NCBI GenBank assembly: GCA_043785305.1
Contig: JAYVXI010000184.1
Coordinates: 1-64,000 of the forward strand
Direction: 5' to 3'
DNA: 64,000 bases
From: Limnoglobus sp043785305
Lineage (GTDB): Bacteria > Planctomycetota > Planctomycetia > Gemmatales > Gemmataceae
The translations under genes and the position numbers were made by a program. The notes below the pieces were generated by a model. That model was not told the origin of the DNA. It saw only the letters and a list, made by a program, of their open reading frames with translations, and did not search any database. Position 1 is the first letter of the stretch, and every line of letters begins with the position of its first letter. This document shows, piece after piece, positions 53,079 to 61,675 of this stretch.

Positions 53079-53903
53079 TTATACGCGGCGAATGCCGGCA
53101 CCTTGCATCAAACGGTCCGTTACGGTGTACGCTTCGGTCACCCACTCGGTGATGCGGCTCGGTTCCGGCGAGTATTCCAGTTCGATACTGATCGCCCCTT
53201 CGATACCCAGATCGCGAATTTCCCGCAAGTACGGTCCGAAATCGACGACGCCTCGCCCCGGTGGCAGATCGCCGTGAACCTTCCCATCGCAATCGCTGAT
53301 GTGGACGTGAATCGCTTTGCCGCGCAACTTCCGCAGTTCCTCCGGCTTCGTGCCCGCGAGTTGCAGATGCGAAATGTCGATGTTCGCCCGCACTGCCGGG
53401 TGGTCGACATCGTCGATGCACCGCACCATGCTATCGACGTCGTTCAACAAGGAGAGTTTGAACGGTTCGAGTTCGAGCGCGATCTGCAAACCGAGCTTCG
53501 CCGCATAATCGCCGAGTGTTTTGAGGTGCATCATCGCGGTCGCCCACTGCTCCGCCGGGGGAATCACTTGGCGTTCCCAAATGTACTCGCCGAGCACGAG
53601 CAGCAGGTTCTTCGCCTGCAATTCGTATGCGAAATCGAGATACGCCTTGCACCGCCCGAGGTGGAATCGTTGCACGGATGGATTGAAATCGATCAACCCC
53701 ACCGCCACGCACGCCACGCTGACAATCGGCAACTCGACCGCTTCCGATTCGGTGCGAATGAGCCGTCGTTCGCGGGCATCGATGTCGAGCGGGTCGGCAA
53801 AAATGTCGATCGCATCGAAGCCGATCTGCTTCGTCGTGCGGATGCCGTGTGCCGTACCCAGCCCCGCCTGCGCCCACGCGGAATTGATGAGGCCGAGCTT
53901 CAT
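53079..53903 (-). CDS. sugar phosphate isomerase/epimerase (AP endonuclease 2 fold)
   Basis: 274 residues, TIM barrel. Metal-binding-type motifs are ALELEPFKLS (Glu), VRANIDISHLQLAG (Asp, His), AIHVHISDCDGKVHGDLPPG (His, Asp) and ISIELEYSPEP (Glu), all in the order expected for xylose-isomerase-like proteins of the IolE/hydroxypyruvate isomerase group. Planctomycetes carry many copies for unusual sugars. The 49-nt gap to the LOG gene suggests co-transcription. Start ATG 53903. Confidence 0.85.
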   Translation of the reverse strand: MKLGLINSAWAQAGLGTAHGIRTTKQIGFDAIDIFADPLDIDARERRLIRTESEAVELPIVSVACVAVGLIDFNPSVQRFHLGRCKAYLDFAYELQAKNLLLVLGEYIWERQVIPPAEQWATAMMHLKTLGDYAAKLGLQIALELEPFKLSLLNDVDSMVRCIDDVDHPAVRANIDISHLQLAGTKPEELRKLRGKAIHVHISDCDGKVHGDLPPGRGVVDFGPYLREIRDLGIEGAISIELEYSPEPSRITEWVTEAYTVTDRLMQGAGIRRV

Positions 53904-53941
53904 ACGTGGTACTCTTGTGCGAACGATCCATCGTGGACATT

Positions 53942-54346
53942 TTAGCCGCGAATCGCAGATATTAATATCGTGAAGATGGCCCAGACTAACAGAAACAACA
54001 GGAATCCAAACAGATACATCATGGCAGAAATTTTCAGCGAGGTACGAATGCGGAACTTCAGCTGCCAACAAATGACCGCGACGAGTACGAAAAACTCGAA
54101 AGGAATCATCAGCAGCGAAACTTGTTCTTGGATGTCTTTCGATACGCGAGTGGCCATTAGGGCAAAGCCAGCGACGATTCTTGGCAGGTAGGAAAACACG
54201 ACGCAAAAGAACGCAGTGGTGGCATCGACTTGTACCCCAATGACCCAATTCGTGGCCGCACGCAGAAGCACCGAGCCGATGAGACCGCCAATGCAAATGT
54301 AGACGAACGCGATAACGATCATGTTAACGATGGCTTCGGGTTGCAT
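53942..54346 (-). CDS. small multi-pass membrane protein
   Basis: 134 residues with four hydrophobic helices (8-30, 42-66, 78-96 and 108-131, ending FGFLLFLLVWAIFTILISAI). Ends with a short positively charged tail. No family recognised; resembles small planctomycete membrane proteins of unknown function. Sits 38 nt upstream of the isomerase gene and may be its operon partner. Confidence 0.65.
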   Translation of the reverse strand: MQPEAIVNMIVIAFVYICIGGLIGSVLLRAATNWVIGVQVDATTAFFCVVFSYLPRIVAGFALMATRVSKDIQEQVSLLMIPFEFFVLVAVICWQLKFRIRTSLKISAMMYLFGFLLFLLVWAIFTILISAIRG

Positions 54347-54490
54347 ATCGACATCCGATTGGGCTGCGGCTTCGTAGATTTGGCTGATGAGTCATGAATA
54401 CGATAATCGATATTACTGTCCGCGTGCCTCTATTCGGCAACGCCGTGAACGATTAGATCGTTTGTATTTGACGTTTCCGCGACAGATATT

Positions 54491-54606
54491 GGGAAGTCAC
54501 CGCGTCAGAAGTCTCACGTCTTCGTTACGAAGCTCGACGTAGTCGAAGTCGTGAGACTTCGGGGTGCGGGAAGTCACCGCGTCAGAAGTCTCACGACTTC
54601 CGCTAC
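54491..54606. repeat. 28-nt direct repeat with an intervening inverted copy
   Basis: GGGAAGTCACCGCGTCAGAA plus GTCTCACG occurs at 54491-54518 and exactly again at 54568-54595, and GAAGTCGTGAGACTTC (54545-54560) is the reverse complement of 54585-54600. A further copy differing by one base is at 25123-25148. The gap 54347-54619 has no gene. The arrangement allows several alternative hairpins. Confidence 0.85.
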
Positions 54607-54619
54607 GAATTTCTGAAAA

Positions 54620-56023
54620 CTAGGTGGCCACGACGTTTGCGAGCCGTTGCGGTTGGACTGCGGGCACGGCTTCGCCGACGCCGGAGAGCTTCTTGCGAAG
54701 GTGGTCGAGTGCCTTCTCGACGACGGGATCTTTGTACTCGGCGGCCGGTTTCGGTGCCGCGACTGGTTTCGGTGGGGCGACGCCGGGCTTACCGGAAATC
54801 AACTCCAATGACCTGCGCATTAAAGCATATTGCTTGAACTGCTCGTCGGTCAGTTTGACCTCTTGGCCCGCATCGGGGTAGACGCCCCACGAGTCGCTCT
54901 CTTTGGCATCGGCGGCACGGTGGATGTGCTTGCCCGTCGGCGTCAGCCACACTTCGGTCGTCAGCTTCACGGCGGTTTTGCGGTCGGGCAGGTCGAGGAT
55001 CTTCTGCACGCTGCCTTTCCCGTAAGAGCGTTCGCCGATGAGCGCGGCCCGCGCATTGTCCTGTAACGCCGCCGCCACGATCTCGCTCGCGCTCGCGCTG
55101 CCGTGATTGATGAGCACCACCATCGGCCGCTCGTTCGGGCGTTCGTACGGCGATTTATCGTCCTTCGCCGACCACGATCGCCCTTTATCGGTGCGGCCTT
55201 TCGTCGAAACGACCACGCCGCTCGAAAGAAACAAATCCGAGACGTCGACCGCTTCGTTCAGCAGACCGCCAGGGTTGTCGCGCAAGTCGAAGATCAGTGC
55301 CCTCGCGCCGTCTTTCTCGATCTGCTCGAGCGCCGGTTTCAGTTCCTTGCTCGTGCGTCCGTTGAAACCCGTCAGGCGGATAAAAGCGATCTTGTTCGTC
55401 TTGTCTGCGAAGTAATCCCAACTGATGCCGTCGGCTTGTCGAGCAATACCTTGGATGACGTGCATCTCGATTTTCGCTCGCGTTAGCGCGATCTCTTCGG
55501 GTTCTTTCCCGCCCGCACGGCGCATGGTCAAACGCACTTTCGTGCCCGCTTTTCCGGAGATCAACTTCCGCGCCTCATCGACCCGCATGTTCTCGGTGCT
55601 TTTGTCTTCGACCTTCAAAATGACATCGCCGGCCTGTATCCCCGCGTGATAGGCCGGGCTGTCGGCTATCGGGCTATCGACGGTGAGGAACGTGTCTTTC
55701 GGGTCGATGCCAATCATGATGCCGACGCCACCGAACTCGCCCTCGCTTTGCGAAGTGAACGCAAGGACATCATCTTCGTTGAGGTACTGCGAGTGCGGGT
55801 CGAGTTGACGCAGCCCGCCGTTAATCATGTTTTCGACGAGCCGCTGCTTCTCCTCTTCGGTCAGTTCTTTGACGTACTTGTCTTCGACTTCGGCGAGGAC
55901 ATCGACGATCGTGCGGATGCGCTGATAGTCCTTCTCCGGCTGCCGTGCGCTGGAGGCGAAGACGATCCCGCACATGAGCGCCGCCGGGACGCCGAGCAAC
56001 CAAGTGAGATTCCAACGCGACAT
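54620..56023 (-). CDS. S41-family C-terminal processing protease
   Basis: 467 residues with an N-terminal signal or anchor (WNLTWLLGVPAALMCGIVFA). A PDZ domain (about 95-175, GIMIGIDPKDTFLTVDSPIA, AGIQAGDVILKVED) precedes the tail-specific protease domain. The catalytic Ser is in GSASASEIV (309-313) and the general-base Lys336 in SYGKGSVQ; FDLRDNPGGLLNEAVDVSDL is the conserved substrate loop. Ends with a Pro/Ala-rich linker and charged helix. CtpA-type enzymes trim or degrade periplasmic proteins. ATG 56023 (AGGCTGCACG upstream) chosen over 56062. Confidence 0.94.
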   Translation of the reverse strand: MSRWNLTWLLGVPAALMCGIVFASSARQPEKDYQRIRTIVDVLAEVEDKYVKELTEEEKQRLVENMINGGLRQLDPHSQYLNEDDVLAFTSQSEGEFGGVGIMIGIDPKDTFLTVDSPIADSPAYHAGIQAGDVILKVEDKSTENMRVDEARKLISGKAGTKVRLTMRRAGGKEPEEIALTRAKIEMHVIQGIARQADGISWDYFADKTNKIAFIRLTGFNGRTSKELKPALEQIEKDGARALIFDLRDNPGGLLNEAVDVSDLFLSSGVVVSTKGRTDKGRSWSAKDDKSPYERPNERPMVVLINHGSASASEIVAAALQDNARAALIGERSYGKGSVQKILDLPDRKTAVKLTTEVWLTPTGKHIHRAADAKESDSWGVYPDAGQEVKLTDEQFKQYALMRRSLELISGKPGVAPPKPVAAPKPAAEYKDPVVEKALDHLRKKLSGVGEAVPAVQPQRLANVVAT

Positions 56024-56142
56024 CGTGCAGCCTCTTCCGTTGTAGTTTCGCTCTGCTCCCATTCTGTCCGTAACTCGCGACGCGGTCTAGCCCTTCCGTG
56101 TAGAATCGCGCACGATCTGGGAAAGCAGAATCGACACGGACC

Positions 56143-56366
56143 GCCTAAATTCTGTGCGGACTCTGCACGGAAATTATGCAGAATGCAAGTGCTCAACGGA
56201 GAACGATTTGGGGTTTCCTATTCGCAAAGTGAAACATCCATAGCACTTGCGTCAATCGCCGTCGATTCGCCCCACGTTGGCACGACGAGTGCAATGTGTA
56301 GGAACGCGAAAGCAAGAACGGGCCGTTCGACCGTGGGAGAGGCGGTCGAACGGTTTGTTTTTTTGA
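56143..56366 (+). ncRNA. candidate structured non-coding RNA ending in a terminator
   Basis: In the 393-nt gap 56024-56416 no protein frame is convincing, but the plus strand folds in order. ATTCTG (56149-56154) pairs with CAGAAT (56179-56184) around a GTGC/GCAC mini-hairpin. GCAAGTGCT (56185-56193) pairs with AGCACTTGC (56242-56250) around a 48-nt loop. Last comes an 11-bp stem CCGTTCGACCG / CGGTCGAACGG (56323-56353) followed by TTTGTTTTTTTG, a strong intrinsic terminator pointing in the plus direction. Nothing on the plus strand upstream needs this terminator. It does not match RNase P, tmRNA or SRP RNA by the landmarks I know. On the minus strand it would be in the leader of the protease gene. 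Confidence 0.4.
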
Positions 56367-56416
56367 CTCATCACATCTCGAAACATCAATCGACTCGTTT
56401 TGCCTGTAGATATGGT

Positions 56417-57247
56417 CTATCGCCCCGCACCGACCTGTTTGAACTGTTTCACGCATTGCGTGATCGCGATTTCGGTGGGCAGGCGTTCGATGCTGCTCGC
56501 GCCGAAGAAGCCGACGATGCCTTTGGTGTTCGCCAGAATGTACTCGACGTCGGACGGTTCGGAGATCGGGCCGCCGTGGCACAGCACTAAGATTTCCGGG
56601 TTGACCCGCTTCGCCGCATCGCACAGGCTTTGCACCCGCTTCGCGGCATCGGCGAGCGTCAGCGATGTCTTCGCGCCGATGCGGCCTTTCGTCGTGAGTC
56701 CCATGTGCGGGATCAGCACATCCGCGCCGGCGGCGGCCATTTGTTCGGCTTCGCGTTCGTTGAAAACGTACGGGCAGGTCAGCAAATCGAGGTCGTGCGC
56801 GGAGGCGATCATCTCGACTTCTTTGTCGAAGCCCATGCCGGTTTCTTCGAGGTTTTGGCGGAACTGACCGTCGATGAGGCCGACCGTCGGGAAGTTCTGT
56901 ACGCCGCTAAAACCGGCATTTTTAATCTCGACGAGAAATCGCTTCATGATGCGGAACGGATCGGTCCCGCAGACCCCCGCGAGCACCGGCGTTCGTTCGA
57001 CGATCGGCAACACTTCGCGGGCCATCTCCATGACGATCTGGTTCGCGTCGCCGTACGGCATCATCCCGGACAACGAGCCGCGCCCCGCCATGCGGAACCG
57101 CCCCGAATTGTAGATGATAATCAGGTCGATGCCGCCGAGTTCCGCGCACTTGGCCGTTATGCCCGTGCCCGCGCCCCCACCCACAATCGGCTTCCCCGCC
57201 ACCACCTGATTGCGGAGGTTCAACAGAATTTCATCGCGTGGAATCAT
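56417..57247 (-). CDS. phosphoenolpyruvate hydrolase family TIM-barrel protein
   Basis: 276 residues. The opening NQVVAGKPIVGGGAGTGITA, then GIDLIIIYNSGRFRMAGRGS and LAGVCGTDPFRIMKRFLVEI, KNAGFSGVQNFPTVGLIDGQ and LCHGGPISEPSDVEYILANT, are the signature of the 'PEP hydrolase family' (formerly TIM-barrel signal transduction protein, Pfam PEP_hydrolase). Some members hydrolyse phosphoenolpyruvate-like compounds; true cellular role unclear. Often linked with a second UPF0261 gene; none is here. ATG 57247 preferred, since the region upstream reads poorly. Confidence 0.88.
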   Translation of the reverse strand: MIPRDEILLNLRNQVVAGKPIVGGGAGTGITAKCAELGGIDLIIIYNSGRFRMAGRGSLSGMMPYGDANQIVMEMAREVLPIVERTPVLAGVCGTDPFRIMKRFLVEIKNAGFSGVQNFPTVGLIDGQFRQNLEETGMGFDKEVEMIASAHDLDLLTCPYVFNEREAEQMAAAGADVLIPHMGLTTKGRIGAKTSLTLADAAKRVQSLCDAAKRVNPEILVLCHGGPISEPSDVEYILANTKGIVGFFGASSIERLPTEIAITQCVKQFKQVGAGR

Positions 57248-57478
57248 GCGGGTAGTGTACGACGATCGTTCTAGAATTCGCCGCGGAGATAACTGCTTCC
57301 ACGACACTTCTGTTGTGAGGGTGCGTTCCTGTTCGGCGATCGTCGCGGATGCGATTACCCCGTCGATTGCGCGTCACCACCGCACCGATACGCACAGAAC
57401 CCGCGTGCAGATCTCGCAACCCGCCTTGCCGAACTCCCCGGTCGCGCAGCAAAATAGACTCGAAAGATAGGGGAAATT

Positions 57479-58285
57479 ATGAAGCGTACGATTGCAGGCA
57501 AACGGATCATTATTACCGGCGCATCGGGTGGCATCGGGCAGGCGATTGCCGAGAATCTGTCTGCGAACGGTGCAAGAGTGATTCTGGCCGCACGAAATCT
57601 CGATCGCCTGAAGGCACTCGAAAATACGATTCGCGGTAACGGCGGAGACGCCCTTGCCGTACCGTGCGATGTCACCGAACCCGCCGACCGCCAGCGACTG
57701 ATCGAAACGGTCGTGCGGCAATGGGGCGGCCTCGATGGCCTCGTCAACAACGCGGGCGTGTCGGCGTGGGGGCATTTTCAAACTTCGACCGAAGCATTAA
57801 ATCGCAAAGTCTTTGAAGTGAACTTCTTCGCTCCCGTCGAATTGATGCGGTTGTGCATTCCCGAACTCACGAAGGGCCAACAGCCGTTCGTGTTGAACGT
57901 GACATCGATGTGCGCCCGTCGCGGTATGCCCGCATGGTCCGAGTATTCCGCGAGTAAATTCGCACTCATCGGCATGTGCGAGGCGCTTCGCGGCGAACTC
58001 GTTCGCTTCGGCACCGACATGATTACCATCGTGCCGGGTCTAACGAAAAGCGAACTCAACCAGCACCTGTTACGCAGCGATGGTAAGGCCAAAATCCCCT
58101 TTGAAACCGGAATGGAACCGTCGTACGTGGCCGCGCGAATCGTCGAAGCCATTCGCTCGAACCGGCGGGAAGTCGTACTCGGCGGCGAAGCGAAACGACT
58201 GATCTTTTTCAACCGCTTCGCGCCGAAGCTAACGAACTGGCTGATCGCACGCAGAGTGAAGAAACTGTACCGCGACAGTGAATAA
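57479..58285 (+). CDS. short-chain dehydrogenase/reductase
   Basis: 268 residues, classical SDR: cofactor motif TGASGGIGQAIA, NNAG (VNNAGVSAWGHF), catalytic Ser (VTSMCARRG), Tyr and Lys in YSASKFAL. The Arg after the first strand (LAARNLDRL) suggests NADP(H) preference. The C-terminal extension LIFFNRFAPKLTNWLIARRV is hydrophobic and basic, compatible with membrane-proximal action as in lipid-metabolising SDRs. The next gene, after a repeat, is a fatty acid desaturase. Confidence 0.9.
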   Translation: MKRTIAGKRIIITGASGGIGQAIAENLSANGARVILAARNLDRLKALENTIRGNGGDALAVPCDVTEPADRQRLIETVVRQWGGLDGLVNNAGVSAWGHFQTSTEALNRKVFEVNFFAPVELMRLCIPELTKGQQPFVLNVTSMCARRGMPAWSEYSASKFALIGMCEALRGELVRFGTDMITIVPGLTKSELNQHLLRSDGKAKIPFETGMEPSYVAARIVEAIRSNRREVVLGGEAKRLIFFNRFAPKLTNWLIARRVKKLYRDSE

Positions 58286-58303
58286 AAAATACAGAATACA
58301 ACA

Positions 58304-58384
58304 TTAACCGCAGAGAACGCAGAGTTCGCGGAGAAGAAAAATCATAAGGATTACCTCCGCGTTCTCTGCGAACTCGGCGGTTAA
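58304..58384. repeat. inverted repeat TTAACCGCAGAGAACGCAGA... between SDR and desaturase genes
   Basis: Left arm 58304-58334 and right arm 58354-58384 are nearly complementary (CCGCAGAGAACG, TTCGCGGAG). Such CGCAGAG... units are widespread in intergenic DNA of several phyla in my recollection. Probably a transcription terminator or mobile palindrome. Confidence 0.8.
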
Positions 58385-58442
58385 AAATTCTGCATGATGC
58401 GACTTTTGCAGTGAACCAATTTAGGTGCCAAGGTAGAACGTC

Positions 58443-59804
58443 ATGGTCATGCCCACAAAATCGCTATCGGATGCGGACTTTAAGGCGAAACTGCAACATC
58501 TTCGCCAAGCTGACAACCGCACGAACTGGTACTATTTCGCGCGCACTTACGTATTTCTGGCTGCGGTGATCGCTCCAACCGTTTGGTTTTTCGAGGCGGT
58601 CCGGTTCGGCGCGATCGAATGGCCGTGGGCGATCCTCGTGGGGCTGTTGTCGCTAATTCTCGTCGGAATCGGGCAGCATCAGTTGAGTGGCCTCGCGCAT
58701 GAGGGCGTGCATCATATCTTGTTCAAAAACCGGCTGCTCAACGATCTCGCGTCCGACATCCTCGCGATGTTTCCGGTGTTCGGTGCGACGCAACTGTATC
58801 GCTTGCAGCACCTCGCGCACCATCAGTTCGTCAACGATCCCGACCGCGATCCGGACGTTTCGCAATTGCAAACGAGCGGACACTGGTTGGACTTCCCCGT
58901 ATCGAAGAGCGTGTTTCTGCGGACGCTCGTCAAGCAACTCTGGGTGCCGAACCTCGTGCGATTCATGCGGATTCGTGCGAAATATAATGCAACGGGAACC
59001 GATAAGAACCCCTACGTGAAGAAAGGTCAGACGCCGGCAAAAGTTGCGGTACGGATCGGCATCGCTTACATCGTCTCGCTCGTCGGCATCCTCATCGGGC
59101 TGGCTCAGTTCGGCGATGCGATATTACTCGTTGCGGTGCCGTTCGGCTTGTGGGCGAGCATCTGCATCGTGTTCTGGCGGCTTCCTGCTAAGGCGTTCAA
59201 CCAGAGTCGCTTGCACCCCGTTGTGCCGCTGCGATATATGACGATGCTCCGACTGGGCTACGTGACCAGCGCGTTTACCGCGATTGCGAACATCACGTTC
59301 CACACGGCGGCACCGGCGTGGCTGTACTACTTCGTGCTGTGGCTGGTGCCGATTTTCACGTCGTTCGCGTTCTTCATGATCTTGCGGCAAATCGTGCAAC
59401 ACGGGAACGCCGACCGCAGTTGGCTGACGAATACGCGGACGTTCCTCGTCGGGCGCGCGATCAACTTTGCGGTGTTCCCGATGGGCCAAGAATACCACCT
59501 GCCGCACCACATGTACGCAACAGTCCCGCACTATCGGCTGAAGGAACTCCACGAACTCTTGATGCAATACCCGGAGTACGCGGACGAGGCGATCGTCGTC
59601 GAAGGTTACTTTCACGCACCGCACCTCCCGCAAACGCGGCCGACCGTACTCGATGTGTTAGGCCCACTTTACGCCACGCGGAACACAGGAATTTTCGTCG
59701 ACAACAGCGCAATCGAAAATGATGTGATCGATGAGAAGGAAGCGATCCTGCAAGAAGAAGCGATCGTGCTCCGCGAACGCAAACAGGCGCACGGGGGGCG
59801 ATAA
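58443..59804 (+). CDS. membrane fatty acid desaturase
   Basis: 453 residues with membrane helices and three histidine boxes: HEGVHH (about 84), HLAHHQF (about 121) and EYHLPHH (about 352). These carry the diiron centre that inserts a double bond into acyl chains in the membrane. The first helix pairs (FARTYVFLAAVIAPTVWFFE, AILVGLLSLILVGIGQHQLS) and the C-terminal extension after the last His box are longer than in simple acyl-lipid desaturases, and end in an acidic and Arg/Lys-rich tail. Probably introduces unsaturation in phospholipids. ATG 58443 or 58449 is possible. Confidence 0.9.
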   Translation: MVMPTKSLSDADFKAKLQHLRQADNRTNWYYFARTYVFLAAVIAPTVWFFEAVRFGAIEWPWAILVGLLSLILVGIGQHQLSGLAHEGVHHILFKNRLLNDLASDILAMFPVFGATQLYRLQHLAHHQFVNDPDRDPDVSQLQTSGHWLDFPVSKSVFLRTLVKQLWVPNLVRFMRIRAKYNATGTDKNPYVKKGQTPAKVAVRIGIAYIVSLVGILIGLAQFGDAILLVAVPFGLWASICIVFWRLPAKAFNQSRLHPVVPLRYMTMLRLGYVTSAFTAIANITFHTAAPAWLYYFVLWLVPIFTSFAFFMILRQIVQHGNADRSWLTNTRTFLVGRAINFAVFPMGQEYHLPHHMYATVPHYRLKELHELLMQYPEYADEAIVVEGYFHAPHLPQTRPTVLDVLGPLYATRNTGIFVDNSAIENDVIDEKEAILQEEAIVLRERKQAHGGR

Positions 59805-59901
59805 CTGCGATTTCGCACAGTTCGTATTTGCCGATGCGTAGCCGTACGGGTAAGATTCGTTTTATTCGACGATTCTCGGTTGATACGGCGAGGTGGCGAC
59901 G

Positions 59902-60756
59902 ATGTCCGATGAGAAGATAGGCAAGTTTCAGGTACTCGAAACGCTCGGCACCGGGGCACACAGCACGATTCTGCGAATCCGTCGTGCCGTCGATGCGAAA
60001 GAGTATGCCTTAAAGGTCGTGCCGATCGACGGTGAGGAAGACAAAAAGTACCTCGATCAGGCGAAGCACGAATTTGAAATCGGCAAGAAACTCAATCACC
60101 CGAACCTGTGTAAAGTCCATCTCTTCGAGACCGAATCGGATTGGCGGTTCCGCGTCAAGAAGGCGAAGTTGCTGATCGAATTCGTCAACGGCAAGACGCT
60201 CGACCAGACTCCCTTGCTGAAGATGGCTCGGATATTGCGGGTGTTCGAGAAGACGGCGGCGGGGCTGGTTCACATGCACAAGAACGGCGTCATGCACGCG
60301 GACTTGAAGCCGAGCAACATCATGCTCGGCCGCGGCATGAACGTCAAAATTATCGACTACGGACTCGCACGCAACAAAGGCGAAGTCGTCGATCGGCTCC
60401 AAGGCACGCCCGAGTATATCGCGCCGGAAACGGCCGTTCACAAGATCATCAACGAGCGTACCGACATCTACAATTTCGGCGCGACGATGTATCGCCTCGT
60501 CACGTTGAAACTCCCGCCGATGGTGCTGGCGAGCGCGGATGGTATGCAGATCAGCGAAGAGATGTTCGAGGAACAACTCAAGCCCGCGAACGAGATCAAT
60601 CGCGCGACGCCGAAAGAACTCACGGAGTTGATTCATCAGTGCCTCAGCTTCAAAGCCCTGAAACGACCCGAACGGATGAGTGCGGTGCAAGGCACGCTCG
60701 ACCGCCTCGCCGACGAAGCCGCCGTGGGTATGGATCCATCCGAACTGGAAGACTGA
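59902..60756 (+). CDS. small soluble protein kinase with variant motifs
   Basis: 284 residues and no membrane helix. Glycine loop LGTGAHSTIL, Lys in YALKVVPI, catalytic loop MHADLKPSNIML (HAD instead of HRD, Asp and Asn kept), DFG variant DYG (IIDYGLARNK), APE in YIAPETAVH. The replaced Arg is the one that normally ties the activation loop phosphate, so this kinase may not need activation-loop phosphorylation, by family logic. ATG 59902 fits the AGG seven to nine nt upstream better than the GTG at 59893. The pyrF gene starts 6 nt after the stop. Confidence 0.87.
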   Translation: MSDEKIGKFQVLETLGTGAHSTILRIRRAVDAKEYALKVVPIDGEEDKKYLDQAKHEFEIGKKLNHPNLCKVHLFETESDWRFRVKKAKLLIEFVNGKTLDQTPLLKMARILRVFEKTAAGLVHMHKNGVMHADLKPSNIMLGRGMNVKIIDYGLARNKGEVVDRLQGTPEYIAPETAVHKIINERTDIYNFGATMYRLVTLKLPPMVLASADGMQISEEMFEEQLKPANEINRATPKELTELIHQCLSFKALKRPERMSAVQGTLDRLADEAAVGMDPSELED

Positions 60757-60762
60757 TTGCGC

Positions 60763-61635
60763 ATGAGCCATTTTGCCGACCGCCTGACCGAGTCGATTCG
60801 ACGAAAACGCAACGCCCTCTGCGTGGGGATCGATCCGCGTTGGGAGTCGCTACCGCTGTCGATCCGCGACCGCTTCGGCCCCGAAGGAATCGCGGCGGCC
60901 TACGAGGCATTCGGGTTAAAAGTCCTCGATCTCGTGGCCGATCTCGCCCCCGTCGTCAAACCGCAGGCCGCATTCTTCGAGCAAGCCGGCGTCGCCGGTT
61001 TCGCCGCGCTGGCTTCGATCATGGCACGCGCCAAGGAACTCGGGTTGGTGACGATTCTCGATGCCAAGCGCGGCGACATCGCAAGCACGGCAGCGGCTTA
61101 CGCCGAAGCCGCGTTCGGTCCCGTTTGGAACGCGGACGCACTGACGGTGAACCCGTATCTGGGTGAAGATGCCGTCGAGCCGTTCATCGCAGCGGCCCGG
61201 AAACGCGACCGCGGGTTGTTCGTGCTCGTCCGCACGAGCAACAAAGGTGCGGGGTTATTTCAAGATCTAGTCTGCGATGGCAAGCCCGTGTATCGGCACG
61301 TCGCGGATGCGGTTGCGAGTTGGAATGCGGTGCGTTTGGGCGAGTGTGGCCTCGGCGATGTCGGTGCGGTCGTCGGTGCGACGCACCCGCGCGAACTCGC
61401 CGAGTTGCGCGAAATGATGCCCGATGTCTGGTTCTTGGTACCCGGTTACGGCGCACAAGGTGGCACGGCCGCCGATGTGAAAGCCGCATTCTTGGGCAAC
61501 GGCCTCGGTGCGATCGTCAACAGTTCGCGCGGCGTGACATTTCCGTTTCACCCCGACGATCCCGATTGGGAAGCGAAGATCGTCGAAGCCACGAAAAAGG
61601 CCGTCGCGGAACTGGATATCGACGACATACGATGA
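60763..61635 (+). CDS. pyrF: orotidine 5'-phosphate decarboxylase, type 2
   Basis: 290 residues, the longer form called type 2. It decarboxylates OMP to UMP, the last step of pyrimidine synthesis. Active-site motif TILDAKRGDIASTAAAYAEA (Asp-x-Lys-x-x-Asp), substrate loop NPYLGEDAVEPF and VPGYGAQGGTAADVKAAF, with NSSRGVTFPFH at the phosphate end. Start ATG 60763, just 6 nt behind the kinase gene, so the two are probably translated from one mRNA. Confidence 0.95.
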   Translation: MSHFADRLTESIRRKRNALCVGIDPRWESLPLSIRDRFGPEGIAAAYEAFGLKVLDLVADLAPVVKPQAAFFEQAGVAGFAALASIMARAKELGLVTILDAKRGDIASTAAAYAEAAFGPVWNADALTVNPYLGEDAVEPFIAAARKRDRGLFVLVRTSNKGAGLFQDLVCDGKPVYRHVADAVASWNAVRLGECGLGDVGAVVGATHPRELAELREMMPDVWFLVPGYGAQGGTAADVKAAFLGNGLGAIVNSSRGVTFPFHPDDPDWEAKIVEATKKAVAELDIDDIR

Positions 61636-61640
61636 GACTC

Positions 61641-61661
61641 CCACCGAGATGATCCCGGTGG
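61641..61661. terminator. short hairpin between pyrF and the converging gene
   Basis: CCACCG pairs with CGGTGG around a 9-nt loop; 5 nt after the pyrF stop. It shares the CACCG/CGGTGG word with the larger repeat at 31496. Confidence 0.5.
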
Positions 61662-61675
61662 CGCGTTCGCGGCGT

